From Arthrobacter sp. PvP023 (GTDB taxonomy: Bacteria > Actinomycetota > Actinomycetes > Actinomycetales > Micrococcaceae), in assembly GCF_017832975.1 (NCBI RefSeq), contig NZ_JAFIBI010000001.1, forward strand, positions 372,001-436,000: a DNA stretch of 64,000 nt, given 5' to 3'. Shown here piece by piece: positions 16,909 to 24,785 of this stretch. The notes beneath the pieces are model-generated. The model saw nothing but the letters and a program-made list of their open reading frames with translations. It did not search any database and was not told the origin of the DNA. Numbering within the stretch: position 1 is the stretch's first letter; every line of letters starts with the position of its first letter. The position numbers and the translations under genes were made by a program.

Positions 16909-17047
16909 CGTTAATGTCTACCGGCGGGGAAGACGCGTGTCGAGGAAAGCACCGGCGGAGCCGCGTCTTTCTGCATAGACTCTAGCCAGTACCGACCCGG
17001 GGAAGCGATGACTCGGGACAGCGATGACGCTGGAAAGGGAGTGGCTG

Positions 17048-18265
17048 GTGAAGCTAGGCATTGCGCGGGAACACCGTGAGGGCGAGCGGCGGGTTGCCGG
17101 AACACCGGAGACGGTGCAGCAACTGATTGGCCTGGGCCTTGAGGTCCTGGTCGAATCCCGGGCGGGAGCCGCGGCAGGCTACAGCGACGAGGCGTACGTC
17201 CGCGCCGGCGCCCGGATCGTCCCCGGCCTCGATCCCGGATCACTCGACATCCTCGCGCACGTACGGCCGCTGGAACCGGCGACGGCGGCGGCTTTGCGCC
17301 GCGGGGCCGTCACCGCCGGGCTCGCATCGCCGTCGTCCGAACTGCCCACGGTCCGGGCGCTGGCTGCCGCAGGGGTGACCTCATTCGCGATGGAACTGGT
17401 GCCGCGGATATCCCGGGCGCAGTCGATGGACGCACTGTCCTCCCAGGCCCTCGTGGCCGGCTACCGCTGCGTACTGGAAGCGGCCATCCGGCTGCCGAGG
17501 TTCTTTCCGCTCTTTATGACCGCGGCGGGCACCGTTCCGCCGGCGCGCGTGCTGGTGCTCGGCGTCGGTGTGGCCGGCCTGCAGGCCATCGGCACCGCAA
17601 AACGGCTGGGGGCGCGGGTCTCCGCGAACGACATCCGGCCCGCCTCGGCAGACGAGGTCGCCTCGATGGGCGGCACGTTCATCAAGCTCGACCTGGAGAC
17701 GGCCGAGGCCGCGGGCGGCTATGCCCGCGAGCTCAGTGCGGACCGCGGAGCCCTGCAACGGCAGCTCCTGGCACCGCATGTGGCCCAGGCAGATGTGCTG
17801 ATTACGACGGCGGCCGTCCCCGGCCGGAGGGCCCCGCTGCTGGTGAGCCGGGAAATGGTGCAGGGAATGCGGCCCGGCTCCGTCGTGGTGGACCTCGCCG
17901 CGGAGTCCGGCGGCAACGTGGAGGGATCGGTTCCCGGCCGGGATATCCAGGTGGACACCGCCGACGGCCAGGGCACGGTGACGCTGGTGGGCCTGAAGGA
18001 CGCCGCATCCGCCATGCCCGCCGACGCCTCCCGGCTCTATGCGAAGAACGTGGCCAACCTGCTCGCCCTGGTGGTCCGGGGCGGAACCCTGTCCCTGGAC
18101 TTCGGTGATGAGGTGGTGGCCGGCACGTGCCTGACGCACGACGGCGAGGTGCGGCACGGGCCCACGGCGGAGGCGCTGGCCGCGCTTCCGGGCGAACCAG
18201 TTCCGGGCCAACCGGTTCCCGCTGATCCCGGGAACCGCCGGTCCGACAACGAAGGGGTGGCCTGA
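17048..18265 (+). CDS. pntAA: NAD(P) transhydrogenase subunit alpha, part 1
   Basis: 405 residues from GTG 17048, preferred over an ATG 24 bp upstream because GGGAG is correctly spaced and the product then begins KLGIAREHREGERRVAGTPE as family members do. The NAD-binding dI domain shows PRISRAQSMDALSSQA and the Rossmann motif LGVGVAGLQAIGTAKRLGA. Together with the next two genes it forms the proton-translocating transhydrogenase (NADH + NADP+ to NAD+ + NADPH). The three genes overlap by 1 and 4 bp and form one operon. Confidence 0.93.
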   Translation: MKLGIAREHREGERRVAGTPETVQQLIGLGLEVLVESRAGAAAGYSDEAYVRAGARIVPGLDPGSLDILAHVRPLEPATAAALRRGAVTAGLASPSSELPTVRALAAAGVTSFAMELVPRISRAQSMDALSSQALVAGYRCVLEAAIRLPRFFPLFMTAAGTVPPARVLVLGVGVAGLQAIGTAKRLGARVSANDIRPASADEVASMGGTFIKLDLETAEAAGGYARELSADRGALQRQLLAPHVAQADVLITTAAVPGRRAPLLVSREMVQGMRPGSVVVDLAAESGGNVEGSVPGRDIQVDTADGQGTVTLVGLKDAASAMPADASRLYAKNVANLLALVVRGGTLSLDFGDEVVAGTCLTHDGEVRHGPTAEALAALPGEPVPGQPVPADPGNRRSDNEGVA

Positions 18266-18561
18266 TGGACGGTATCAGCCTGCTCACGATCACCGTGCTG
18301 GCGGTTTTCGTGGGCTTCGAAGTGGTCTCCAAAGTATCCAGTACCCTGCACACACCGCTGATGTCAGGCGCCAACGCCATCCACGGGATCATCCTGGTGG
18401 GGGCCATCATCGTGGCCGGCCAGGCTGCGGACCCGTGGGTCCTTGGCGTCGCGCTGCTCGCCGTCGTGCTGGCCACGACCAACCTGGTGGGCGGTTTCGT
18501 GGTGACGGACCGCATGCTGGAGATGTTCCGCGGCCGCAAAGACGGGACGGGCCCGCGATGA
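18265..18561 (+). CDS. pntAB: NAD(P) transhydrogenase subunit alpha, part 2 (membrane)
   Basis: 98 residues, three membrane helices, with the conserved SSTLHTPLMSGANAIHGIILVGA stretch. It is the separate membrane part of the alpha subunit in split-type (three-polypeptide) transhydrogenases. Its ATG overlaps the pntAA stop (TGATG), and its own stop overlaps the pntB start. Confidence 0.94.
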   Translation: MDGISLLTITVLAVFVGFEVVSKVSSTLHTPLMSGANAIHGIILVGAIIVAGQAADPWVLGVALLAVVLATTNLVGGFVVTDRMLEMFRGRKDGTGPR

Positions 18562-19931
18562 GCATCCTGGACCCGACCTGGACGGGGCTCCTCTACCTGG
18601 TGGCCGCCGTGTTGTTCATCCTCGCCCTCATGGGCCTGAACTCGCCCCGCACCGCCCGCCGCGGCAACCTCGTGGGCGCCGCCGGAGCCCTTCTGGGCGT
18701 CGTCACAGTGTTCCTTTCGGCCCGGCTGGACAACATCCCGTGGATCCTCGGCGCGATTGCCGTGGGTTCCGTTGTGGCCGCCCCCGTGGCACGGCGCGTG
18801 AAAATGACCCAGATGCCGCAGCTCGTTGCCGCGTTCAACGGAGTGGGCGGCGGCGCGGCCGCCCTCGTGGCGCTGCTTGAACTGGCGCACACGGAGGACG
18901 CGTGGGTCCGCCTGGCCATCGCGTTCACCCTGCTGGTGGGTGCTGTGTCCTTTGCAGGCTCGGCCGTCACGTTCGCCAAGCTGCAGGAACTCATGACCAC
19001 CCGGCCGGTGGTCTTCCCCGGACTGCCAGTGATCATGGGCGCGGTGCTGCTCGCCGCCGTGGGTGCCGGCACCGCCGTCGTCCTGACCGGTTCGCTGCCT
19101 CTGGCCCTGGTGCTGCTGGTGCTGGGACTCGCCGCGGGCATTTTCCTGGTGCTGCCTGTGGGCGGCGCGGACGTGCCGATCGTGATTTCACTGCTGAACG
19201 CCTTCACCGGCCTGGCCGTCGCGGCCTCGGGCCTGGTGCTGGGCAACGTGCTGCTGCTTGTTGCCGGCACGCTGGTGGGAGCGTCCGGCACCATCCTGAC
19301 CCGGGCCATGGCCGCCGCCATGGGCCGCAGTGTGGCGGGCATCCTGTTCGGGGCGTTCAGGGGAGGTTCGACGGCGGGGTCCACCGCCGTCAGTGAGCGC
19401 CCGGTGCGCTCCTCCAGCGCGGAGGACGTCGCCGTGCTGCTGGGCTACGCGCAGCGGGTAATCATCGTTCCCGGGTACGGCCTGGCCGTGGCGCAGGGGC
19501 AACACACCGCAGCGGAACTGGCCAAGGCCCTGCAGCTGCGCGGAATCCAGGTGGACTTCGCGATCCATCCCGTGGCCGGCCGGATGCCCGGGCACATGAA
19601 CGTGCTCCTGGCCGAAGCGAACGTGCCGTACGAGGAACTCAAGGAAATGACCGAGATCAACTCGGAATTCAAGACCGCCGACGTTGCCCTGGTGGTGGGT
19701 GCCAACGACGTGGTGAATCCCGCGGCCAAGACATCCTCCGGTTCGCCGATCTACGGGATGCCCATCCTGGAAGTGGGGGACGCCCGGCAGGTGGTGTTCC
19801 TCAAGCGTTCCATGCGTCCGGGCTTCGCCGGCATCGAGAACGAACTGCTCTACGAACCGCAGACCACGCTCCTGTTCGGCGACGCGAAGGATTCGCTGAC
19901 GAAGGTGCTGGGGGCGGTCAAGGCCCTGTAG
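18558..19931 (+). CDS. pntB: NAD(P) transhydrogenase subunit beta
   Basis: 457 residues from ATG 18558 (ATGA overlap with pntAB). The N-terminal half has about eight to nine membrane helices (proton channel domain, MPQLVAAFNGVGGGAAALVAL). The C-terminal NADP-binding domain includes VIIVPGYGLAVAQGQH, FAIHPVAGRMPGHMNVLLAEANVPY and NDVVNPAAK. This is the complete third subunit of the membrane transhydrogenase. Confidence 0.95.
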   Translation: MSILDPTWTGLLYLVAAVLFILALMGLNSPRTARRGNLVGAAGALLGVVTVFLSARLDNIPWILGAIAVGSVVAAPVARRVKMTQMPQLVAAFNGVGGGAAALVALLELAHTEDAWVRLAIAFTLLVGAVSFAGSAVTFAKLQELMTTRPVVFPGLPVIMGAVLLAAVGAGTAVVLTGSLPLALVLLVLGLAAGIFLVLPVGGADVPIVISLLNAFTGLAVAASGLVLGNVLLLVAGTLVGASGTILTRAMAAAMGRSVAGILFGAFRGGSTAGSTAVSERPVRSSSAEDVAVLLGYAQRVIIVPGYGLAVAQGQHTAAELAKALQLRGIQVDFAIHPVAGRMPGHMNVLLAEANVPYEELKEMTEINSEFKTADVALVVGANDVVNPAAKTSSGSPIYGMPILEVGDARQVVFLKRSMRPGFAGIENELLYEPQTTLLFGDAKDSLTKVLGAVKAL

Positions 19932-20019
19932 CAGCGGGGTCCGCCTCCGGAATGCTGCTGCGGAGGTTCCGGCCCTCCGGGGGTGGTGCGGAGCGGACGG
20001 CCGGGCAAGAATGGGCGTT

Positions 20020-21102
20020 ATGCAACTGCCGGTGATGCCCCCGATCGCGCCCATGCTCGCCAAAGCCGTCAGCTCCCTGCCTGAAGTCCCGGATTCAGGT
20101 CCGAAGTGGAGCTTTGAACCCAAGTGGGACGGCTTCCGGTCCATCATCTTCCGCGACGGGGACGAGGTGGAGATCGGCAGCCGCAACGGCAAGCCCATGA
20201 CCCGCTATTTCCCCGAGCTCGTGGAGGCACTGAAGGCGAACCTGCCGCCCCGCTGCGTTCTGGACGGCGAAATCATCCTGGTGGGTGCCTCCGGTGACCG
20301 GCTGGACTTCGAGGCCCTGCAGCAGCGGATCCACCCCGCCGCCAGCCGGGTGAAGCTCCTCGCAGCCCGGACGCCTGCCAGCTTTGTCGCATTCGACCTG
20401 CTGGCGCTCGACGACGAGGACCTCACCGGCCGCCCGTTCTCGGAGCGGCGCAGCATGCTGGAAAAGGCCCTCGCGGGCAGTTCCGCACCGGTCCACCTGA
20501 CCTCCACCACCCAGGACAACGGCACGGCGCAGCAGTGGTTCCACCAGTTCGAGGGAGCCGGCCTCGACGGGATTGTTGCCAAAGCGCTGGACGGCAGCTA
20601 CCAGCCGGACAAACGCGTGATGCTCAAGATCAAGCACGAACGCACGGCGGACTGCGTCCTGGCGGGGTACCGCGTGCACACCAGCGGTCCGGACCGGATC
20701 GGTTCCCTGCTGCTGGGGCTCTACAACGGCGAGGGCCAGCTGGCCAGTGTGGGTGTGGTGGGAGCCTTCCCGATGCAGCGCCGCAAGGACCTCTTTGAGG
20801 AACTCCAGCCCCTGGTGACTGACTTCGACGGCCACCCCTGGGCCTGGGCCAAGCAGGAGGAGGGCAGCCGGACGCCGCGGAACGCCGAAGGCAGCCGGTG
20901 GAGCGCGGGCAAGGACCTGTCCTTCGTGCCGCTCCGGCCCGAGCGGGTGCTGGAAGTGAAGTACGACCACATGGAAGGCGAACGGTTCCGCCATACCGCC
21001 CAGTTTGTCCGTTGGCGGCCCGACCGGGACCCGGAATCCTGCACTTATGACCAGTTGGAGGAACCCGTCAAGTATGACCTCGCCGAGGTGCTGGCCACCT
21101 GA
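20020..21102 (+). CDS. ligC: ATP-dependent DNA ligase, LigC-like
   Basis: 360 residues from ATG 20020 (MQLPVMPPIAPMLAK); ATG 20011 is an equally open alternative. The adenylation motif is EPKWDGFRS with the nucleophilic lysine, followed by VLDGEI, FVAFDLLALDDED and LDGIVAK, then a C-terminal OB domain. The length and the lack of polymerase or nuclease domains fit LigC, the stand-alone mycobacterial-type ligase active on nicked, ribonucleotide-containing or repair substrates. No Ku or primase-polymerase gene adjoins it. Confidence 0.85.
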   Translation: MQLPVMPPIAPMLAKAVSSLPEVPDSGPKWSFEPKWDGFRSIIFRDGDEVEIGSRNGKPMTRYFPELVEALKANLPPRCVLDGEIILVGASGDRLDFEALQQRIHPAASRVKLLAARTPASFVAFDLLALDDEDLTGRPFSERRSMLEKALAGSSAPVHLTSTTQDNGTAQQWFHQFEGAGLDGIVAKALDGSYQPDKRVMLKIKHERTADCVLAGYRVHTSGPDRIGSLLLGLYNGEGQLASVGVVGAFPMQRRKDLFEELQPLVTDFDGHPWAWAKQEEGSRTPRNAEGSRWSAGKDLSFVPLRPERVLEVKYDHMEGERFRHTAQFVRWRPDRDPESCTYDQLEEPVKYDLAEVLAT

Positions 21103-21128
21103 CCGCCTCAAAACTGCTGGTAAAACTG

Positions 21129-21161
21129 CGGCGGCCCGCCCCCGTGAGGGGCGGACCGCCG
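21129..21161. terminator. Hairpin terminator between ligC and the MHS transporter
   Basis: CGGCGG-C-CCGCCCC pairs with GGGGCGG-A-CCGCCG (13 bp with one mismatch, 5-nt loop) between convergent genes, with a TTCTTTT stretch a few bases further. Confidence 0.65.
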
Positions 21162-21163
21162 TC
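21151..21163 (-). repeat. Dispersed 13-mer GACGGCGGTCCGC (copy 1)
   Basis: Exact reverse-complement copy of a 13-mer also found at 45721 and 55035. Here it forms the right arm of the terminator. Confidence 0.5.
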
Positions 21164-21269
21164 GTGACCTTCTTTTGCGCGAGACTGGCCGGAAGTTCAG
21201 GGAATCGCCGTGTCCCGTCCCGTCCCGTTTCGAAAAAGGGTCACGACGGCGGCTTCCGCAGGAACGCGC

Positions 21270-22589
21270 CTACTTCAGGCCGAGCTCCCGGGTGGGGGTC
21301 TTGAAGGATTCCTTGGCCGTGAGGGCCGAGATGGCAGCGATACCGCAGATGACTGCCGTGAAGATGCTGATCTGGACCCAGCCGCCGGGCTTGATGCCGC
21401 CCATGGCAGCCACGATCGCCGGGGCGAAGCCGGCCATCAGGAAGCCGAGCTGCGTGCCGATGGCCAGGCCGGAGAAGCGGACCTTGGTGCTGAACATCTC
21501 GGCGTAGAAGGACGGCCAGACGGCGTTGGAGGCTGCGTAGCCGAAGGAGAAGAAGCCGATGGCGGCCAGGAACATCAGCGGGACGCTGCCCGACTCGAGG
21601 CTCAGAAGGAAGACCGGGGTCAGGATCGCGCTGGCCACGGCGCCGTAGATGAACACCGGCTTGCGGCCGATCTTGTCCGCCAGCATGCCGAACAGCGGCT
21701 GGGTGCCGAGGGCCACGAAGTTGGCGCCGACCACGAGCCACAGGGTGGTGGTGCCGTCCACGCCGGCCACGGTCTTGGCGTAGCTGATGGCCAGGGTGCC
21801 GAACACGGTGGACACGGCTGCGATGAAGGCGCAGGCCACAACCCGGAGGACATCGCGCCAGTGGTGCTTCAGCAGGTCGGCCACTGGCAGCTTGGAGATG
21901 GCAGCGGACTTCTGGGCTTCGGCGAATGCCGGCGGTTCGTGCAGGGTGCGGCGGATGAAGAAGGCCACCAGGACCACCAAGGCGCTGAGCCAGAACGGGA
22001 TGCGCCAGCCGATGCCGTACTTGACCTCGTCAGGCAGGGCGAGCACGGGGATGAAGACGAGGGCCGCGAGGATCTGGCCGCCCTGGGTGCCCGTGAGGGT
22101 CCAGGATGTGAAGAAGGAACGGCGGTTGTCCGGGGCATGCTCCAAAGTCATGGAGGACGCGCCGGCCTGTTCGCCGGCTGCAGAGAGGCCCTGGCAGAGA
22201 CGGGCAAGCACCAGCAGGGCGGGAGCCCACCAGCCCACCGTGTTGAAGTCGGGGAGGCAGCCGATGAGGAAGGTGGAGGCTCCCATCAGCACCAGGGTGA
22301 ACATCAGGACCTTCTGCCGTCCCACACGGTCGCCGAAGTGGCCCAGGATGACGGCGCCAACCGGGCGTGCCACGTAGGCGAAGCCGAAGGTGGCGAAGGA
22401 CATGATGGCGGCGTTGGCATCAGCACTGGGGAAAAACACGTGCGGGAAGATCAGCGCGGCGGCGGAACCGAAGATGAAGAAGTCGTAGTACTCGACGGCG
22501 CTTCCCAGGAAGCTGGCGAGGGCTGCCTTCTTCGGGGTCCCGGCCGGTGCAGCGGTGCCCGGCGTCGTGGACGGGAGTGTCTGGCTCAT
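21270..22589 (-). CDS. MHS-family MFS transporter, probable shikimate/quinate importer
   Basis: 439 residues with twelve membrane helices. The metabolite:H+ symporter signatures are clear: AVEYYDFFIFGSAAALIFP at the first helix, GHFGDRVGRQKVL in loop 2-3 and GILADKIGRKP-like GMLADKIGRKPVFI in loop 8-9. ShiA and related importers of shikimate and aromatic acids belong here. The substrate is inferred from context: it is divergent from an IclR regulator that stands before shikimate dehydrogenase and dehydroshikimate dehydratase genes. The 260-bp divergent gap should hold both promoters. Confidence 0.82.
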   Translation of the reverse strand: MSQTLPSTTPGTAAPAGTPKKAALASFLGSAVEYYDFFIFGSAAALIFPHVFFPSADANAAIMSFATFGFAYVARPVGAVILGHFGDRVGRQKVLMFTLVLMGASTFLIGCLPDFNTVGWWAPALLVLARLCQGLSAAGEQAGASSMTLEHAPDNRRSFFTSWTLTGTQGGQILAALVFIPVLALPDEVKYGIGWRIPFWLSALVVLVAFFIRRTLHEPPAFAEAQKSAAISKLPVADLLKHHWRDVLRVVACAFIAAVSTVFGTLAISYAKTVAGVDGTTTLWLVVGANFVALGTQPLFGMLADKIGRKPVFIYGAVASAILTPVFLLSLESGSVPLMFLAAIGFFSFGYAASNAVWPSFYAEMFSTKVRFSGLAIGTQLGFLMAGFAPAIVAAMGGIKPGGWVQISIFTAVICGIAAISALTAKESFKTPTRELGLK

Positions 22590-22849
22590 GGTGTTCCTTT
22601 GTGTGACGACATTGTCGCGGATGGATCAGGATTCTCGCGGCTGCCGCGCTTCCTTGCTGGAGACCCAGCCGGAGACCCGGATGGAGGCTCTGCTGGCGGC
22701 GGCCGGTGGTCCATGTGAAGACCCGGACGAGTAGCCACATGGTGGAAGCTACTTGTGCGATATAGCAATGATGGCTGTGAGGGCTGTCACTTGTCAAGAA
22801 AAATGATCACCATCTAGAAATAGCTCTCACAATGTGGCAACATCAGGTT

Positions 22850-23737
22850 ATGAGTGTGAATCAAAGCACAGAGCCGGACGTTGTGACCGGCCCGCCCGCT
22901 GAGGCCCTGTCGGAAACGCCGGCGAAAGCGCCGGCGAAAGCGCCGGCTAAAGCGGCAAGGGCGCCCAAGGCAGCCAAGGATGACTCCCGCACGGACATGG
23001 TGGGCAAGGCCCTGGGCCTCCTGGTCCTGCTGGGAGATGAGCCGCGAGGCGCCAGTGCGGCGGAGCTGTCCCGGCGGGCCGAGCTGCCCTTCAGCACCAC
23101 GTACCGGCTGCTGGGCTCGCTCACGCGCGACGGTTTTGTGGACTACGAGCCGGACGGCCGCCGCTACCATCTGGGCCTGCGCGTCTTCCAGCTGGGTCAG
23201 CGCGTGTCTAACCACCATGGATTTGCCGGGACGGCGCTGCCCATCCTTCGCCGGGTCACCGAGAAGACCGGGGAGGCCACCATCCTCTCTGTCCGCGACG
23301 GAAACCATCACCTCACCGTCAACAAGGTGGACGGACCGCAGACCTTCCGCGTCACGAGTGATCCCGGGCACCTTGGCGCCCTCCACACCACGTCGGTGGG
23401 TAAGGCGCTGGTGGCTTTTGCCGAGGACGCCGAGCGGAAGCGCCTGGTGGAGGAGCTGGAACTTGAGCCGCTGACGGAATTTTCCATCACGGACCGTGAG
23501 GCCTTCCGGTCCGAGATCGAGCAGGTCCGCCGCCGCGGCTACGCCGTCATGGATGAGGAGAACGAGCTCGGCATGCGCGCCATAGCCGTTCCCGTCTTCA
23601 ATGCCCAGGGCTACGCCTTCGCGTCGCTGGCCACGGCGGTACCCGTGTTCCGGCTCAGCCCGGAGGAGCTGGTGGCCCTTGTCCCCGTGCTCCAGGAGGC
23701 CGCCGCGGAACTGGCCGCACGGCTGCCGCAGCGATGA
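22850..23737 (+). CDS. IclR family regulator of the shikimate/quinate genes
   Basis: 295 residues from ATG 22850 (weak CAGG before it); ATG 22832 is possible. Residues about 10-45 are a disordered Ala/Pro/Lys tract with tandem AKAP units. Then come the winged HTH (GASAAELSRRAELPFSTTYRLLGSLTRDGFV) and the IclR effector domain (TTSVGKALVAF, GYAVMDEENELGMRAIAVPV). It lies between the MHS importer gene (divergent) and aroE-qsuB, which it probably controls through a TGTTC-N7-GAACA site at 23777. Confidence 0.88.
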   Translation: MSVNQSTEPDVVTGPPAEALSETPAKAPAKAPAKAARAPKAAKDDSRTDMVGKALGLLVLLGDEPRGASAAELSRRAELPFSTTYRLLGSLTRDGFVDYEPDGRRYHLGLRVFQLGQRVSNHHGFAGTALPILRRVTEKTGEATILSVRDGNHHLTVNKVDGPQTFRVTSDPGHLGALHTTSVGKALVAFAEDAERKRLVEELELEPLTEFSITDREAFRSEIEQVRRRGYAVMDEENELGMRAIAVPVFNAQGYAFASLATAVPVFRLSPEELVALVPVLQEAAAELAARLPQR

Positions 23738-23776
23738 GCCGCACCGCCCGAAGTGGCAGTCGCCGGCGACACCACT

Positions 23777-23793
23777 TGTTCGCTATAAGAACA
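23777..23793. promoter_or_regulatory. Candidate IclR operator upstream of aroE
   Basis: TGTTC-N7-GAACA, a perfect 5-7-5 inverted repeat, with a second GAACAT at 23808-23813 inside the palindrome ATGTGAACAT. It lies 111-127 bp before the aroE start and has the same geometry as the site before pobA. Confidence 0.5.
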
Positions 23794-23903
23794 TCAGTGC
23801 AAGATGTGAACATTTCCTGTACTGTAATCCCTATCACCCGGCCCGCGGCCGGCGCCCAGCGCGTCCCGGCAAGCCGAGTGCCGTTGTCAAAGGAGCTATA
23901 CGG

Positions 23904-24785
23904 ATGAGCAATCGGGCAGAGTCCTATCTGGTGGGCCTCGTAGGTGATGGCGTCATGCCGTCGCTCACGCCCCCCATGCACGAGCGCGAAGGCGACGTGC
24001 AGGGCCTGCGGTATCTCTACCGCCCCATCGACCTGCTGGAGCTGGGCCTCCCGGGTGAATCGGTGGGCGAACTCCTGCAGAGTGCCCACCGCATGGGCTT
24101 CAACGGCCTGAACATCACGCACCCCTGCAAACAGCTGGTCCTGGACCACCTCGATGAGGTTTCGCCGGACGCCCGCCGCCTGGGGGCCGTCAACACCGTG
24201 ACCCTCCGGGACGGCCGCTTTATCGGCCACAACACCGACTTCTCCGGCTTCGCGGCCGCCCTCGCCTCCGGACTGCCCGATGCAAAGCTTGACCGCGTGG
24301 TCCAGCTGGGTGCTGGCGGCGCCGGGTCCGCCGTCGCGTACGCCCTGCTCACCGCCGGCGTCCGCCACCTTGACCTCGTGGACACTGACGCCGCCCGCTG
24401 CGCCGCACGCGCCGCCGAACTGGCCGGGTTCTTCCCGGACAGCACGGTTACGGCCCGCACGACGGCGGAGCTGCCGCAGCTGATGCCGCTCGCCGACGGC
24501 CTGGTGCACTGCACGCCCGTGGGCATGGCCGCCCACCCGGGCGCGCCGCTGGAGCTGTCGCTGCTGGAGTCCCGGCACTGGGTGGCGGACATTGTCTACC
24601 GCCCGATCGACACCGAACTGGTCCGCGAAGCCCGTGCCAAAGGCTGCGACGTACTGGACGGCGGACGCATGGCCGTGGGCCAGGCAGCCGACGCCTTCCG
24701 GATCTTCACCGGCCTCGAGGCCGACGCGGACCGCATGCGTGCCCATTTCCTGGAACTCGTTGCCGCCGAAGAGGTGACCGCCTGA
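23904..24785 (+). CDS. aroE: Shikimate/quinate 5-dehydrogenase
   Basis: 293 residues from ATG 23904 (AAGGAG 8 bp upstream). The shikimate-binding region has SLTPPMH and NITHPCK with the catalytic lysine K76, GAVNTV and GHNTDFSG (D112); the Rossmann motif is GAGGAGSAVAYAL. In this setting, directly before a 3-dehydroshikimate dehydratase and the pca genes, it probably works catabolically, oxidising shikimate or quinate, like QsuD or YdiB rather than biosynthetic AroE. A 1-bp overlap with qsuB implies coupling. Confidence 0.9.
   Translation: MSNRAESYLVGLVGDGVMPSLTPPMHEREGDVQGLRYLYRPIDLLELGLPGESVGELLQSAHRMGFNGLNITHPCKQLVLDHLDEVSPDARRLGAVNTVTLRDGRFIGHNTDFSGFAAALASGLPDAKLDRVVQLGAGGAGSAVAYALLTAGVRHLDLVDTDAARCAARAAELAGFFPDSTVTARTTAELPQLMPLADGLVHCTPVGMAAHPGAPLELSLLESRHWVADIVYRPIDTELVREARAKGCDVLDGGRMAVGQAADAFRIFTGLEADADRMRAHFLELVAAEEVTA

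Noticed and set aside
16911..17243. 110-codon minus-strand frame before pntAA
   Set aside because: Overlaps the pntAA start region and has an Arg/Pro-rich shadow composition.
20020..21102. LigD (non-homologous end joining) for the ligase
   Set aside because: Only the ligase domain is present, and no Ku, polymerase or nuclease domain adjoins it; LigC fits better.
21210..22718. 502-codon open frame opposite the MHS transporter
   Set aside because: Low-complexity Gly/His/Gln/Glu translation typical of an antisense frame; the minus strand encodes a clear twelve-helix transporter.
22915..22960. GCGCCGGCGAAA-type tandem repeat considered as a regulatory repeat
   Set aside because: It lies inside the IclR gene and simply encodes the Ala-Lys-Ala-Pro tail.
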